From Bacteroidota bacterium (GTDB lineage Bacteria; Bacteroidota; Bacteroidia; Chitinophagales; Chitinophagaceae), in the NCBI GenBank assembly GCA_018267915.1, contig JAFDXN010000054.1:62001-126000 (forward strand): 64,000 nt of DNA, given 5' to 3'. The notes below the pieces were generated by a model that searched no databases, was not told the origin of the DNA, and saw only the letters and a program-made list of their open reading frames with translations. The translations under genes and the position numbers were made by a program. Positions 44,289 to 55,251 of the stretch are shown in pieces (positions within the stretch are counted from its first letter, which is position 1; the number at the start of each line of letters is the position of its first letter).

Positions 44289-46262
44289 TCATTTATGCAG
44301 CATGCCCCTCACAGCCGCGAAGCCTCTCTGGGCTCCTTCATGTTTTGGGTTGTATTGCAGCGCACGCGACCAGCAGTTGTATGCGCTGTCGTAAAGGTTC
44401 ATGCTGAAGGCTGCGCCACCTATGTTGTACCAGAGGTCGGCATTGGTGGGGTCGGCTTCGAGGCCTTTGCGGAACTCGGCTATCGCTTCGTTATACTTAC
44501 CTTGCTTGCCATACTGGTTCCAGCCGACGCCGAGGTAATAATTGCCTATCAGTGCATTAAGCTGGGGTATGGTGGGATAGTGTGGAAAGAGCATTTTGAG
44601 CGTGTCAAAATCGGCCTTGGCTGCTTCCACATTGCCGAGCTTGAATTGCACTACGCCGCGATTGAGGAAGCCCGTGGCGAATGTGTGGTGCATGGCAACT
44701 GTTTTGTTAAGGTACATGAGGGCCGTGTCGAGATACTTTCGCTTTAAGACGGTATCGGTGGCCTCGTCTGAAATACCGATGTAGCAGGCGCCGGCATTGG
44801 CATTGGCCGGCACGCTGTTGGGAACCGTTTTAACATCGGCGAGGAAGAGCGTACGATCGTTCTTCCATTGGACATTGCGGGCTATCGTTTTGTAACCGCT
44901 AAGAATTACGATGACAAGGAGTATTGATGCTAAGGCGGGAACAGAATTGGTCTTTAGCCGAAGCTGCCAGAGATAATAAGCTAATACCATAGCGAAGCCC
45001 AGTGATGAATGGTATATAAGGCGCTCGCCCATTGGCGCGCCGATATTAAAGATGAAATTGGATACCAATAAAAGGTTGACGAGATAGAAGGCTATTGCAA
45101 AGCACAGTATATGTCGCTTCTTAAAAAAATAGAACATAGCTGCCACCATAGCAATGTGCAACAGTATGGAGAGGCAGACGATGGGGCTAGCAAAGTTGGA
45201 ATAGGGTATTTGCTTGTACGAGTAGTCGGCTGATAGTGGGTTCGGGAAAAGAAGTAGCTGAAAGTATTTCCAAAGTACAGCTATCTCGCTGGCCCAGCGC
45301 TGGCCAACAGTAGCATAGAGGTAAGGGTTGTTCAAGATCTCATCGTCGGCCGACTCGCTCTTTTCCGCAATGACAGACGTGCGCAGGTAATAGTAAACGA
45401 TAAAAATGGCGAGGTAGGGCAGGATGGCAATTAAACTCTTTGGTATGCTATAGTTGCGCAATAGGTATAGCATAAGGGGTATGAGGACCAGCAATGTCAC
45501 TGCATATTCTTTGGATAAAAGGGCCAGGAAAAAGAATGCCAGACCGAGTATCAGCGACAGGATCTTTTTGGTTTCAGCATAACGGAAGGCGCTGATGAGG
45601 GTAAGCGTGATGAACAGCAGCGACATGATCTCGTCGCGGCTCTTGACATTGGCCACTACCTCAGTATGAATAGGATGGATAGTGAAAATGAGCGCCGCAA
45701 TAAACGCCACGTAGGGTTGGTCTCGGAATGCGATGTTCTTTAAGAAGTAGAGCAGCACAATGGCGGAAAGAATATAGAGCAGGACATTGATGATATGCCG
45801 GATGTGCATCAGGTGAATAAAGTCAGTCTCCTGCGGAGAGATGACCCCGAACGCTGTGGCTACTTTACTATAGTCTATCGACTGGCCCCAGAGTTCCTGC
45901 TCAATGGCAAAGGTGACGATGGACAGGGGCCTGTAACGGCCGCCCGATAATTGGTTAGTAGCGTTGAGAGAGGAGTAATAAGTATCGAAGGCATCCTTGC
46001 CCATTATATTGGGTATGCCCTTGAAGCCCTGCTGTACGTAAGTGTTTTTCGCTATGATGATACCATCGTCGAGCGCATAATCGTTATTGAAGGAATTAAA
46101 GTAAAAGACAAAACCAATGATAGCCATGACAAGCGCCTGCACACGAAAGTCGGCAAACGACAAAGGGCCTTTTGTTGCTGCCGGTTTTGCCGGGACCGTT
46201 TCTATTAATACCTGCGGAGCGGCCTGGTGCTGAGGCTTCGGTTTGTTCTTTTTCTTTGACAT
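44289..46262 (-). CDS. TMTC-like GT-C glycosyltransferase with tetratricopeptide repeats
   Basis: The 657-aa product has about ten membrane helices and a first periplasmic loop with the acidic signature NDYALDDGIIIAKN, typical of GT-C O-mannosyltransferases of the TMTC/PMT type. The C-terminal part (about 510-650) is made of TPR repeats (AEFRKGLEADPTNADLWYNIG, YDSAYNCWSRALQYNPKHEG). The N-terminus is basic and Pro/Gln-rich. It could glycosylate secreted proteins, which would suit a bacterium with many T9SS products. Substrate is inferred from family only. Confidence 0.8.
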   Translation of the reverse strand: MSKKKNKPKPQHQAAPQVLIETVPAKPAATKGPLSFADFRVQALVMAIIGFVFYFNSFNNDYALDDGIIIAKNTYVQQGFKGIPNIMGKDAFDTYYSSLNATNQLSGGRYRPLSIVTFAIEQELWGQSIDYSKVATAFGVISPQETDFIHLMHIRHIINVLLYILSAIVLLYFLKNIAFRDQPYVAFIAALIFTIHPIHTEVVANVKSRDEIMSLLFITLTLISAFRYAETKKILSLILGLAFFFLALLSKEYAVTLLVLIPLMLYLLRNYSIPKSLIAILPYLAIFIVYYYLRTSVIAEKSESADDEILNNPYLYATVGQRWASEIAVLWKYFQLLLFPNPLSADYSYKQIPYSNFASPIVCLSILLHIAMVAAMFYFFKKRHILCFAIAFYLVNLLLVSNFIFNIGAPMGERLIYHSSLGFAMVLAYYLWQLRLKTNSVPALASILLVIVILSGYKTIARNVQWKNDRTLFLADVKTVPNSVPANANAGACYIGISDEATDTVLKRKYLDTALMYLNKTVAMHHTFATGFLNRGVVQFKLGNVEAAKADFDTLKMLFPHYPTIPQLNALIGNYYLGVGWNQYGKQGKYNEAIAEFRKGLEADPTNADLWYNIGGAAFSMNLYDSAYNCWSRALQYNPKHEGAQRGFAAVRGMLHK

Positions 46263-46318
46263 AGCTGCGTCAATAAAAATAATAAAAAGACGCTATTGCA
46301 GAAGGAACGTCTACCTGG

Positions 46319-46891
46319 TTAGGGTGTGGCGATAAATGCTTCAACGGTTTTCACAAGCTCGTTTGTCGCGGTCTCCAGATCGTCGTTGATAATGATCTTA
46401 TCGAAGCGGGGCGCGAAGGTCAACTCTTGTATTGCCTTGTCTATACGTTCAGCCAGGGTTTCGGGTGTCTCGGAACCGCGCGCCTCTAGCCGTTGGCGAA
46501 GGACTTCGATCGAGGGGGCTTCAATAAAGATGCTGAGGGTTGATGAACGGTATTTTTCCTGGATGGCGAGCGCTCCTTTCACATCGATATCCACCAGAGG
46601 ATATTTGTTGCCTTCACGTATGCGCAATATTTCAGATTTTAATGTACCGTAATATTTACCGGTGTAAACCATTTCCCACTCGATAAAGGCATCTTCGGAT
46701 ATTAAATTTTTAAACTCCGACTCATTGTAGAAATAATAATCCTTTCCATGTTGTTCGCCATTGCGTGGTTGCCTGGTGCAGGCCGAGACTGAGAACTGCA
46801 GGCGGGGACAAGCGCCCAACAAACGCTTTACAAGCGTGGTTTTGCCCGATCCGGATGGGGCAGTGATTACTATTATCTTTTCGGGTGTCAA
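46319..46891 (-). CDS. gmk: Guanylate kinase
   Basis: Gmk phosphorylates GMP to GDP. The 190-aa product has the P-loop APSGSGKTTLV, the GMP-binding segments ACTRQPRNGEQHGKDYYF and EWEMVYTGKYYGT, and DIDVKGALAI. The length is typical. Confidence 0.96.
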   Translation of the reverse strand: MTPEKIIVITAPSGSGKTTLVKRLLGACPRLQFSVSACTRQPRNGEQHGKDYYFYNESEFKNLISEDAFIEWEMVYTGKYYGTLKSEILRIREGNKYPLVDIDVKGALAIQEKYRSSTLSIFIEAPSIEVLRQRLEARGSETPETLAERIDKAIQELTFAPRFDKIIINDDLETATNELVKTVEAFIATP

Positions 46892-46993
46892 GAATGCAAA
46901 GTTAAAAATGCGCTAATAACGGAAATATTTTAAAGATAACATAAGGTGGAAAACAAATGGGAGCCCAAGCGGCAAGAAGCCAAAAATATCAAC

Positions 46994-47001
46994 TATTTTT
47001 G
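46994..47001 (+). promoter_or_regulatory. Candidate -7 element upstream of the sphingolipid cluster (distal)
   Basis: TATTTTTG is an exact TAnnTTTG match within AACTATTTTTG. The same 11-mer recurs at 47112-47122. It would start a transcript including the 32-aa frame at 47025. No -33 box was recognised. Confidence 0.35.
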
Positions 47002-47024
47002 CAGCGATTTAGTGTTAAGTCAAT

Positions 47025-47123
47025 ATGAAGGGAATATTATTTAAATATTTCCTGAAAAAGGCTTATAATTATATCAGGATAAGTAAAACCTATCCCGCTA
47101 TGCGGGAATTGAACTATTTTTGA
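47025..47123 (+). CDS. Possible 32-aa leader peptide
   Basis: The frame encodes MKGILFKYFLKKAYNY followed by IRISKTYPAMRELNYF. It is short, basic and aromatic. It lies between the two identical -7 candidates and ends on the second of them. There is no independent sign that it is translated. Confidence 0.25.
   Translation: MKGILFKYFLKKAYNYIRISKTYPAMRELNYF
47115..47122 (+). promoter_or_regulatory. Candidate -7 element for serine palmitoyltransferase (proximal)
   Basis: An exact TATTTTTG lies 61 bases upstream of the spt start. A perfect hairpin TCCCGC-TAT-GCGGGA (47093-47107) sits directly upstream, where a regulator could bind. The cluster that follows is on one strand with almost no gaps. 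Confidence 0.45.
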
Positions 47124-47168
47124 CCAAAATACGTTTTTAGTCGAATAGTTAAATCATTGTTTGTTTAG

Positions 47169-49510
<2,342 letters not shown>

Positions 49511-50500
49511 ATGAAAGAAAGGGTACTGATCACGGGGGCAAGTGGGTTTGTAGGCTACCACCTGATCGAGGCTGCCCTCGCGGCAGGACTAGAGGTACAT
49601 GGAGCGATACGCCGCTCGAGTGACGTATCTCACCTTTCGGGGATGGATGTGAAATTCGTTTATCCTGACTATAGGAATATTGACAAGTTGCACGCTGAAC
49701 TGGAAGATGGTAGGTATGACTATATAATTCATTCGGCCGGTGTAACTAGGGCGAAGAACGAGGAAGCATATAATGAGACGAATGCAAATTATGCGCTGAA
49801 TCTTGCCAATGCGGCAATAAATACATCCGCACCGCTGAAAAAATTCGTATTTATTAGCAGCCTTGCCGCTATGGGACCAATACCCTATGAGGATATGAAC
49901 CCCATTACAGAGCTGAAAGAAGCGAGGCCGGTAACCTGGTATGGCAAGAGCAAGCTGCTGGCTGAAAAGCTTTTAGCCGGGCTGGATAAACTTCCATTGG
50001 TGGTTTTGCGTCCAACAGCTGTGTACGGACCAAGGGAGAAGGACATCTTTATCATGTTCAAGACATTGAAGAGCGGACTGGAACCCTATATAGGAAAGAA
50101 AGGACAGCGACTGAGCTTTATATATGCCAAAGACCTTGCCGATGTGACGGTGAAAGCATTGCAGAACCCGCGAAACCATATAGCTTATAACGTATCGGAC
50201 GGTAAGATGTATGAGCGCTATGAACTTGCGGACCTGACGAAGAAGATATTGGGTAAGCGGACATTCAAATTTCACGTGCCGTTGGGAGTGGTGAAAGCAC
50301 TGTCGCAAATATTGGAGCTGACGGCCAGGAATGGTAAAACGCCCGTGCTGAACAATGAAAAACTGGCTGAACTGACTGCAGAAAACTGGAACTGCAGTAT
50401 AGATAAGCTGAAAGCAGATATGGGTTATGTGCCCGCATATGACCTGGAAAGAGGACTGGAGGAGACATTGAGATGGTATAAAACAAATAAATGGCTATAA
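49511..50500 (+). CDS. NAD-dependent epimerase/dehydratase family reductase (CerR-like candidate)
   Basis: The 329-aa product is an extended short-chain dehydrogenase with the cofactor loop ITGASGFVGYHLIEAAL, a catalytic Ser/Tyr/Lys set (FISSLAAMG and WYGKSKLLAEKLL) and VLRPTAVYGPREKDIF. In Caulobacter an epimerase-like protein (CerR) reduces the 3-keto group of the N-acylated sphingoid base. This gene starts directly on the stop of the GNAT gene and follows spt, so the same step is proposed. Sugar-nucleotide epimerase activity is the alternative. Confidence 0.8.
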   Translation: MKERVLITGASGFVGYHLIEAALAAGLEVHGAIRRSSDVSHLSGMDVKFVYPDYRNIDKLHAELEDGRYDYIIHSAGVTRAKNEEAYNETNANYALNLANAAINTSAPLKKFVFISSLAAMGPIPYEDMNPITELKEARPVTWYGKSKLLAEKLLAGLDKLPLVVLRPTAVYGPREKDIFIMFKTLKSGLEPYIGKKGQRLSFIYAKDLADVTVKALQNPRNHIAYNVSDGKMYERYELADLTKKILGKRTFKFHVPLGVVKALSQILELTARNGKTPVLNNEKLAELTAENWNCSIDKLKADMGYVPAYDLERGLEETLRWYKTNKWL

Positions 50501-50516
50501 GAACAAACTAGACAAA

Positions 50517-51842
50517 ATGGAACAAACAGTAAAACCAACAGACGGAAAATTAGGCATTTTGGTTCCCGGTATGGGAGCTGTTGCTACCACATTTATCGCT
50601 GGTGTTGAGGCGGTGAAGAAAGGCATTGCACAACCGATCGGCGCACTGACGCAGATGGGTAATATCAGACTTGGTAAAAGAACAGAGAACAGGTACCCGA
50701 TGATAAAAGATTTCGTTCCGCTTGCAGGATTGGACGAGATCGTATTTGGCGGATGGGACGTGTATTCTGATAACGTATATGAATCAGCGTTGAACGCACA
50801 GGTACTGGAGCGTAGCCAACTTGCTGCAATAAAAAGTGAGCTGGAAGCTATAAAGCCAATGGAAGCGGTTTTTGACCGGGAATATGTGAAGAACCTGGAC
50901 GGGAGCAATGTCAAGAAGCGTGCTACCAAGTGGGAGCTTGCCGAAGCCCTGATGGACGACATACGCAATTTTAAAGAAAAGAATGGCTGCAGCAGGCTGG
51001 TGATGGTATGGTGCGCATCGACCGAGAAATATATCGAGCAAAGCGAGGTGCACGAAACCATTGAAGCATTTGAGGAAGGGCTTAGAAATAATGACCCGAA
51101 TATCGCACCGAGCATGATCTATGCATATGCTGCGATAAAGATGGGCGTACCTTTTGCAAATGGTGCCCCTAACCTGACATGCGACATACCTGCGCTGATC
51201 GATTTTGCAAAGCAGAATGAAGTGCCGATAGCCGGTAAGGATTTTAAAACAGGACAGACCTTGATGAAAACAATTGTTGCACCCGGTCTCCACGCCAGGG
51301 CGTTAGGTATCAACGGCTGGTTCTCGTCGAATATACTTGGCAACAGGGATGGCCTGGTGCTCGATGATCCCGACAACTTCAAAACCAAAGAAGTATCGAA
51401 GTTGAGCGTGCTGGAAGAAATACTGCAACCAGAGTTGAATCCCGAGCTGTATGGAGAGCTTTACCATAAGGTACGTATCAATTATTATCCTCCTCATGGT
51501 GACAATAAAGAAAGCTGGGATAACATAGACATCTTTGGCTGGATGGGTTACAAAATGCAGATCAAGATCAACTTCCTCTGCCGCGACTCCATACTGGCCG
51601 CGCCTATCGTGCTTGACCTGGCACTGTTCATGGACCTGGCACAGCGTGCGGGCATGAGCGGCATACAGGAGTGGTTGTCGTTCTACTTCAAGTCGCCGCA
51701 AACTGCGCCGGGCCTGAAACCTGAGCATGACATTTTCAAACAATTGATAAAACTGCAAAATACGCTGCGCCATATGATGGGAGAAGACCTGATCACTCAC
51801 CTGGGACTGGATTATTACCAGGACCTTGTTGAGGCGTTATGA
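50517..51842 (+). CDS. myo-Inositol-1-phosphate synthase
   Basis: MIPS turns glucose-6-phosphate into myo-inositol-1-phosphate with NAD. The 441-aa product has GILVPGMGAVATTFIAGVE, WDVYSDNVYESAL, YAYAAIKMGVPFANGAPN and the core GKDFKTGQTLMKTIVAPGL, SSNILGNRDGLVLDDP and KVRINYYPPHGDNKESWDN. It supplies the inositol headgroup for phosphatidylinositol and inositol sphingolipids. Its stop overlaps the PgpA-like start by four bases. In B. thetaiotaomicron the MIPS gene lies in a comparable inositol-lipid cluster (BT_1522-BT_1526). Confidence 0.94.
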   Translation: MEQTVKPTDGKLGILVPGMGAVATTFIAGVEAVKKGIAQPIGALTQMGNIRLGKRTENRYPMIKDFVPLAGLDEIVFGGWDVYSDNVYESALNAQVLERSQLAAIKSELEAIKPMEAVFDREYVKNLDGSNVKKRATKWELAEALMDDIRNFKEKNGCSRLVMVWCASTEKYIEQSEVHETIEAFEEGLRNNDPNIAPSMIYAYAAIKMGVPFANGAPNLTCDIPALIDFAKQNEVPIAGKDFKTGQTLMKTIVAPGLHARALGINGWFSSNILGNRDGLVLDDPDNFKTKEVSKLSVLEEILQPELNPELYGELYHKVRINYYPPHGDNKESWDNIDIFGWMGYKMQIKINFLCRDSILAAPIVLDLALFMDLAQRAGMSGIQEWLSFYFKSPQTAPGLKPEHDIFKQLIKLQNTLRHMMGEDLITHLGLDYYQDLVEAL

Positions 51843-52297
51843 TCCGATTTCATAAAACCGTTGCCACATCGCTTGGCATTGGCTACATAGGTAAAGGAGG
51901 TGGCACCGTGGCTGCAATATTTGCATGCCTGTGTTGGTATGGCTTGTGGTTAATGTGCCCTTTCGGCATAGTGCTGCAATTTGGTATAGCGATTGCGATA
52001 ACTGCGCTGGGTATATGGAGCTCGAATGAAGTAGAACCCTATTGGGGCAAGGATGACAAGAAAGTGGTGATAGACGAAGTGGCAGGTATGGTCATCAGCC
52101 TGCTGGCAGTGCCGGTGAAATGGCAGTATGTTTTAGCCGGTTTAGTACTGTTCCGCTTTTTCGACATTGCTAAACCACTATACATCCGCCGGACAGAGCA
52201 GTTGAAAGGAGGGTGGGGAGTGATGATGGACGATATATTATCCGGCATTTATGCCAATTTGATATTACAGTTGATCGTTCAACTGAAGTTATTTTAG
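51839..52297 (+). CDS. PgpA-like phosphatase (phosphatidylinositol-phosphate phosphatase candidate)
   Basis: The 152-aa membrane protein belongs to the phosphatidylglycerophosphatase A family: LGIGYIGKGGGTVAAI, DKKVVIDEVAGMVISLL and FRFFDIAKPLYIRRTEQLKGG. In the B. thetaiotaomicron inositol-lipid pathway a PgpA-like enzyme removes the phosphate from phosphatidylinositol phosphate. Position between MIPS and a CDP-alcohol phosphotransferase suggests that role here, but a general phosphatidylglycerophosphatase function remains possible. Confidence 0.85.
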   Translation: MIRFHKTVATSLGIGYIGKGGGTVAAIFACLCWYGLWLMCPFGIVLQFGIAIAITALGIWSSNEVEPYWGKDDKKVVIDEVAGMVISLLAVPVKWQYVLAGLVLFRFFDIAKPLYIRRTEQLKGGWGVMMDDILSGIYANLILQLIVQLKLF

Positions 52298-52298
52298 A

Positions 52299-52682
52299 AT
52301 GCGGACGTTTTTGAAAGCACAGGCTGCATCGCTCATTGCCACAATCGTTGATTTTGCGGTAACGATGCTGCTTGTGGGTGCATTAGGCTTACAAGATGAT
52401 GTGCGCGTGACGGCTGCGGCTGCTACCGGTACCATCACCGGTGGCATTGTGAACTTCCTGCTGGGGCGTGAATGGGTTTTCATTGCTACGCACCAGACAA
52501 GAAGCATACAGGCCGGCCGCTATTTTTTAGTTTGGACAGGTAACCTGCTGCTCAACGCCGGTTTCGTATACCTGCTCATACATTTTGACGCGATACAGGT
52601 GTTTTACGCAAAGGTCATAGTTTCGATATTGATAGGATTTAGTTACAATTATTTTTTACAGAAGAAATATGTTTTCAGGTAG
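52299..52682 (+). CDS. GtrA-like membrane protein
   Basis: The 127-aa product has four membrane helices in the GtrA pattern: LKAQAASLIATIVDFAVTML, TAAAATGTITGGIVNFLLGREWVF, YFLVWTGNLLLNAGFVYLLI and VSILIGFSYNYFLQKKYVFR. GtrA proteins are thought to flip or position polyprenyl-linked sugars. In this cluster it might move an inositol- or sugar-linked lipid. The gene begins one base after the PgpA-like stop and overlaps the next gene by 14 bases. Confidence 0.85.
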   Translation: MRTFLKAQAASLIATIVDFAVTMLLVGALGLQDDVRVTAAAATGTITGGIVNFLLGREWVFIATHQTRSIQAGRYFLVWTGNLLLNAGFVYLLIHFDAIQVFYAKVIVSILIGFSYNYFLQKKYVFR

Positions 52683-55233
52683 AAGAATAGGTATAAGACT
52701 GGTTTTGCTCATTGGCCTGGGTTTTTTGTTTTTGTCGGTAAAGGGGTTTTCGCAAACGACGGTGGTGAAAGGATATATAAAGGAGGCAGGTACGAAAAAA
52801 CCTTTACCCTTTGTAAGTGTGTTTTTCCCGAATAGCCCCATTGGAACCAGTACTAATGATAACGGGTATTTTGAATTACGGTCGGACAAAGACTACAACA
52901 AGATCCAGGTATCCTTTGTAGGTTATAAAACTGTTGTACAGAAAGTGACAACCGGTAAGGAGCAAACAATAAATATTACGCTGGAGCCCGATAACAGGGA
53001 ACTTAAAGAAGTAATGGTGAAGCCTAAGAAGGCCCGTTATCGCAATAAGAACAATCCTGCCGTGGACCTTATCAGGGAAGTGATCAACCATAAGTCAACC
53101 AACAGGCTGGAGCATTATGATTACGTAGAGTATGAGCAATACGAAAAGATCAGCATGTCGCTGATCAATACACCCGAAAAGCTGAAGAACAACAGGTTGC
53201 TTCGGTCATTTAAATACATTACCCAGAATATAGACACAACCACTTTTCCCGATAAGGCGCTGATGCCGCTATATATGCAGGAAGTGATATCGCAGAACTA
53301 CTATAGGAAGTCGCCAGAGAGGAAGAAGACCATAGTTGAAGCAGAAAAAAAAGTGAATTTCGGTGAGTATATCGACAATGAAGGGTTGAAGGCTTACCTG
53401 AAACATATGTACCAGGACGTGGACATCTACAAGAATAATATCTCGTTGATGACTAACCAATTCCTTAGCCCTATATCGGATATGGGCCCAACCTTTTACC
53501 AGTACTTCATTGTAGATACCACTGAAATCGACGGGCAAAAGCTGATCGGCCTGAGTTTCTTTCCTCGCAACAAGACAGATATGCTATTCCAGGGGCGCTT
53601 GTATGTTACCATGAATGGCGACTATGCGGTACAGAAGGTGGTGATGACAGTGAACAAGAGCATCAACATCAACTGGATCAGGGACCTGGATGTAGTGCTG
53701 AACTTCGAGAAGGGTGCTGATGGAAAATACTACCTAAGCAAGAGTGATGTAAAGACAGATTTCGGCATCACGGAAAAAAAGTCAAGCGGCATTTACGGGC
53801 AGCGGACTGTGTCGTTTAAAAATTATAAAGTGAATGTGCCCGAGCCAGATAGCGTTTATAAAGGAGAAACGGTGGTGACCAAAGCCGGCGCAGAGACGCA
53901 GGACAATAGTTTTTGGGAACAGAACCGCCATGATACCTTGACGGCGATGGAAGCAAGAACCTACGCAAATAGCGACAGCCTTTCGCACTCGAAGCGCTTC
54001 AAGCGCATAATGGATATCATTACACTTGTAACTGCCGGCTACAAGCGGGCAAGCCCATATTTTGAAGTAGGACCCGTGAATACTTTTTACAGTTTCAACC
54101 CTGTGGAAGGTTTCAGGGGCAGGCTAGGGGGACGTACTACACCAAACCTGAGCAAGCGTTACTATTTCGAAACCTATGGTGCTTATGGTTTTAAAGATAA
54201 GCAGTGGAAATATTACTTTGGTGGCACTTATTCATTTACCGGCAGGTCGATCTATGAATTCCCGGTTAAGATATTGAAGGCGAATTACCAGAAGGATGTA
54301 AAAATACCCGGGCAGGAGCTTCAGTTCATACAGGAGGACAACGTGTTGTTATCCATTAAGCGTGGCGTGAACGATAAATGGCTGTATAATAGTATTTACA
54401 ACCTCACGTACCTGAATGAATTCAAGAACCATTTTTCCTTCCAATTGGGTTACAAGAACTGGGAGCAAACACCGGCAGGTGCGCTTACTTATGTAACATC
54501 GGATGCAGTTACCCCTGCTCCTGTCCCATCGATAACCACATCAGAATTCTTGCTGGAATTAAGGTACGCTCCGCACGAAGACTTTTACCAGGGTAAGCTA
54601 TACCGCATACCGATACCTAATCGCTACCCGGTGTTTTCGTTCCGCACTATTGCAGGTGTGAAAGGTTTCATCAATGGCCAGTATAACTACCAGAACTTTA
54701 CACTGAACGTTTACAAACGCGTGTACATGTCGCAACTGGGCTACAGCGATGTGGCGCTTGAGGGTGGCTACATAGCAGGCAAGGTACCTTTCCCGCTTTT
54801 GGACATCCATCGCGCGAACCAGACTTACTCGCTGCAATTACAATCATATAACCTCATGAACTTCCTGGAGTTTGTGAGCGATCACTATGCAAGCCTGATC
54901 GTGGACCACTGCTTTAACGGTTTCTTTTTCAATAAGGTGCCTTTATTCAAGCGCCTGAGGTTCAGGGAGTATGCGAATGTGAAATTGCTTTACGGTGGGG
55001 TAAGGGATGAAAATATGCCGGTAAATGATCCAACACTGTTGAAGTTCCCGACCTTTGCTAATGGGCAGCAGTCGACTTACACGCTGGAGAAGGAACCTTA
55101 TATAGAAGCGAGTGTTGGCATAGGCAATATCCTGAACTTTTTCAGGATAGATGTTGTGAAACGTTTTACCTACCTCGACCATCCGAATGTGTCGCAGATA
55201 GGGATCAGGGGCAGGTTTAAATTTGATTTTTAG
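52669..55233 (+). CDS. DUF5686 outer-membrane protein with carboxypeptidase-regulatory domain
   Basis: The 854-aa product has a signal peptide (LVLLIGLGFLFLSVKGFSQ), an N-terminal carboxypeptidase-D-like regulatory domain (about 30-115: VSVFFPNSPIGTSTNDNGYFEL, VSFVGYKTV) and a long DUF5686 body (RNKNNPAVDLIREVINHK, LRSFKYITQNIDT) that ends in beta-barrel-like strands (VSQIGIRGRFKFDF). It is probably an outer-membrane protein. Its role is unknown; its place inside the sphingolipid cluster suggests a part in lipid placement at the outer membrane. Confidence 0.85.
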   Translation: MFSGRRIGIRLVLLIGLGFLFLSVKGFSQTTVVKGYIKEAGTKKPLPFVSVFFPNSPIGTSTNDNGYFELRSDKDYNKIQVSFVGYKTVVQKVTTGKEQTINITLEPDNRELKEVMVKPKKARYRNKNNPAVDLIREVINHKSTNRLEHYDYVEYEQYEKISMSLINTPEKLKNNRLLRSFKYITQNIDTTTFPDKALMPLYMQEVISQNYYRKSPERKKTIVEAEKKVNFGEYIDNEGLKAYLKHMYQDVDIYKNNISLMTNQFLSPISDMGPTFYQYFIVDTTEIDGQKLIGLSFFPRNKTDMLFQGRLYVTMNGDYAVQKVVMTVNKSININWIRDLDVVLNFEKGADGKYYLSKSDVKTDFGITEKKSSGIYGQRTVSFKNYKVNVPEPDSVYKGETVVTKAGAETQDNSFWEQNRHDTLTAMEARTYANSDSLSHSKRFKRIMDIITLVTAGYKRASPYFEVGPVNTFYSFNPVEGFRGRLGGRTTPNLSKRYYFETYGAYGFKDKQWKYYFGGTYSFTGRSIYEFPVKILKANYQKDVKIPGQELQFIQEDNVLLSIKRGVNDKWLYNSIYNLTYLNEFKNHFSFQLGYKNWEQTPAGALTYVTSDAVTPAPVPSITTSEFLLELRYAPHEDFYQGKLYRIPIPNRYPVFSFRTIAGVKGFINGQYNYQNFTLNVYKRVYMSQLGYSDVALEGGYIAGKVPFPLLDIHRANQTYSLQLQSYNLMNFLEFVSDHYASLIVDHCFNGFFFNKVPLFKRLRFREYANVKLLYGGVRDENMPVNDPTLLKFPTFANGQQSTYTLEKEPYIEASVGIGNILNFFRIDVVKRFTYLDHPNVSQIGIRGRFKFDF

Positions 55234-55251
55234 CCAGGAAGCACCGAGCAT

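Noticed and set aside
43914..44747. 277-aa plus-strand frame
   Set aside because: It is antisense to the DinB and TMTC-like genes, both supported by family motifs.
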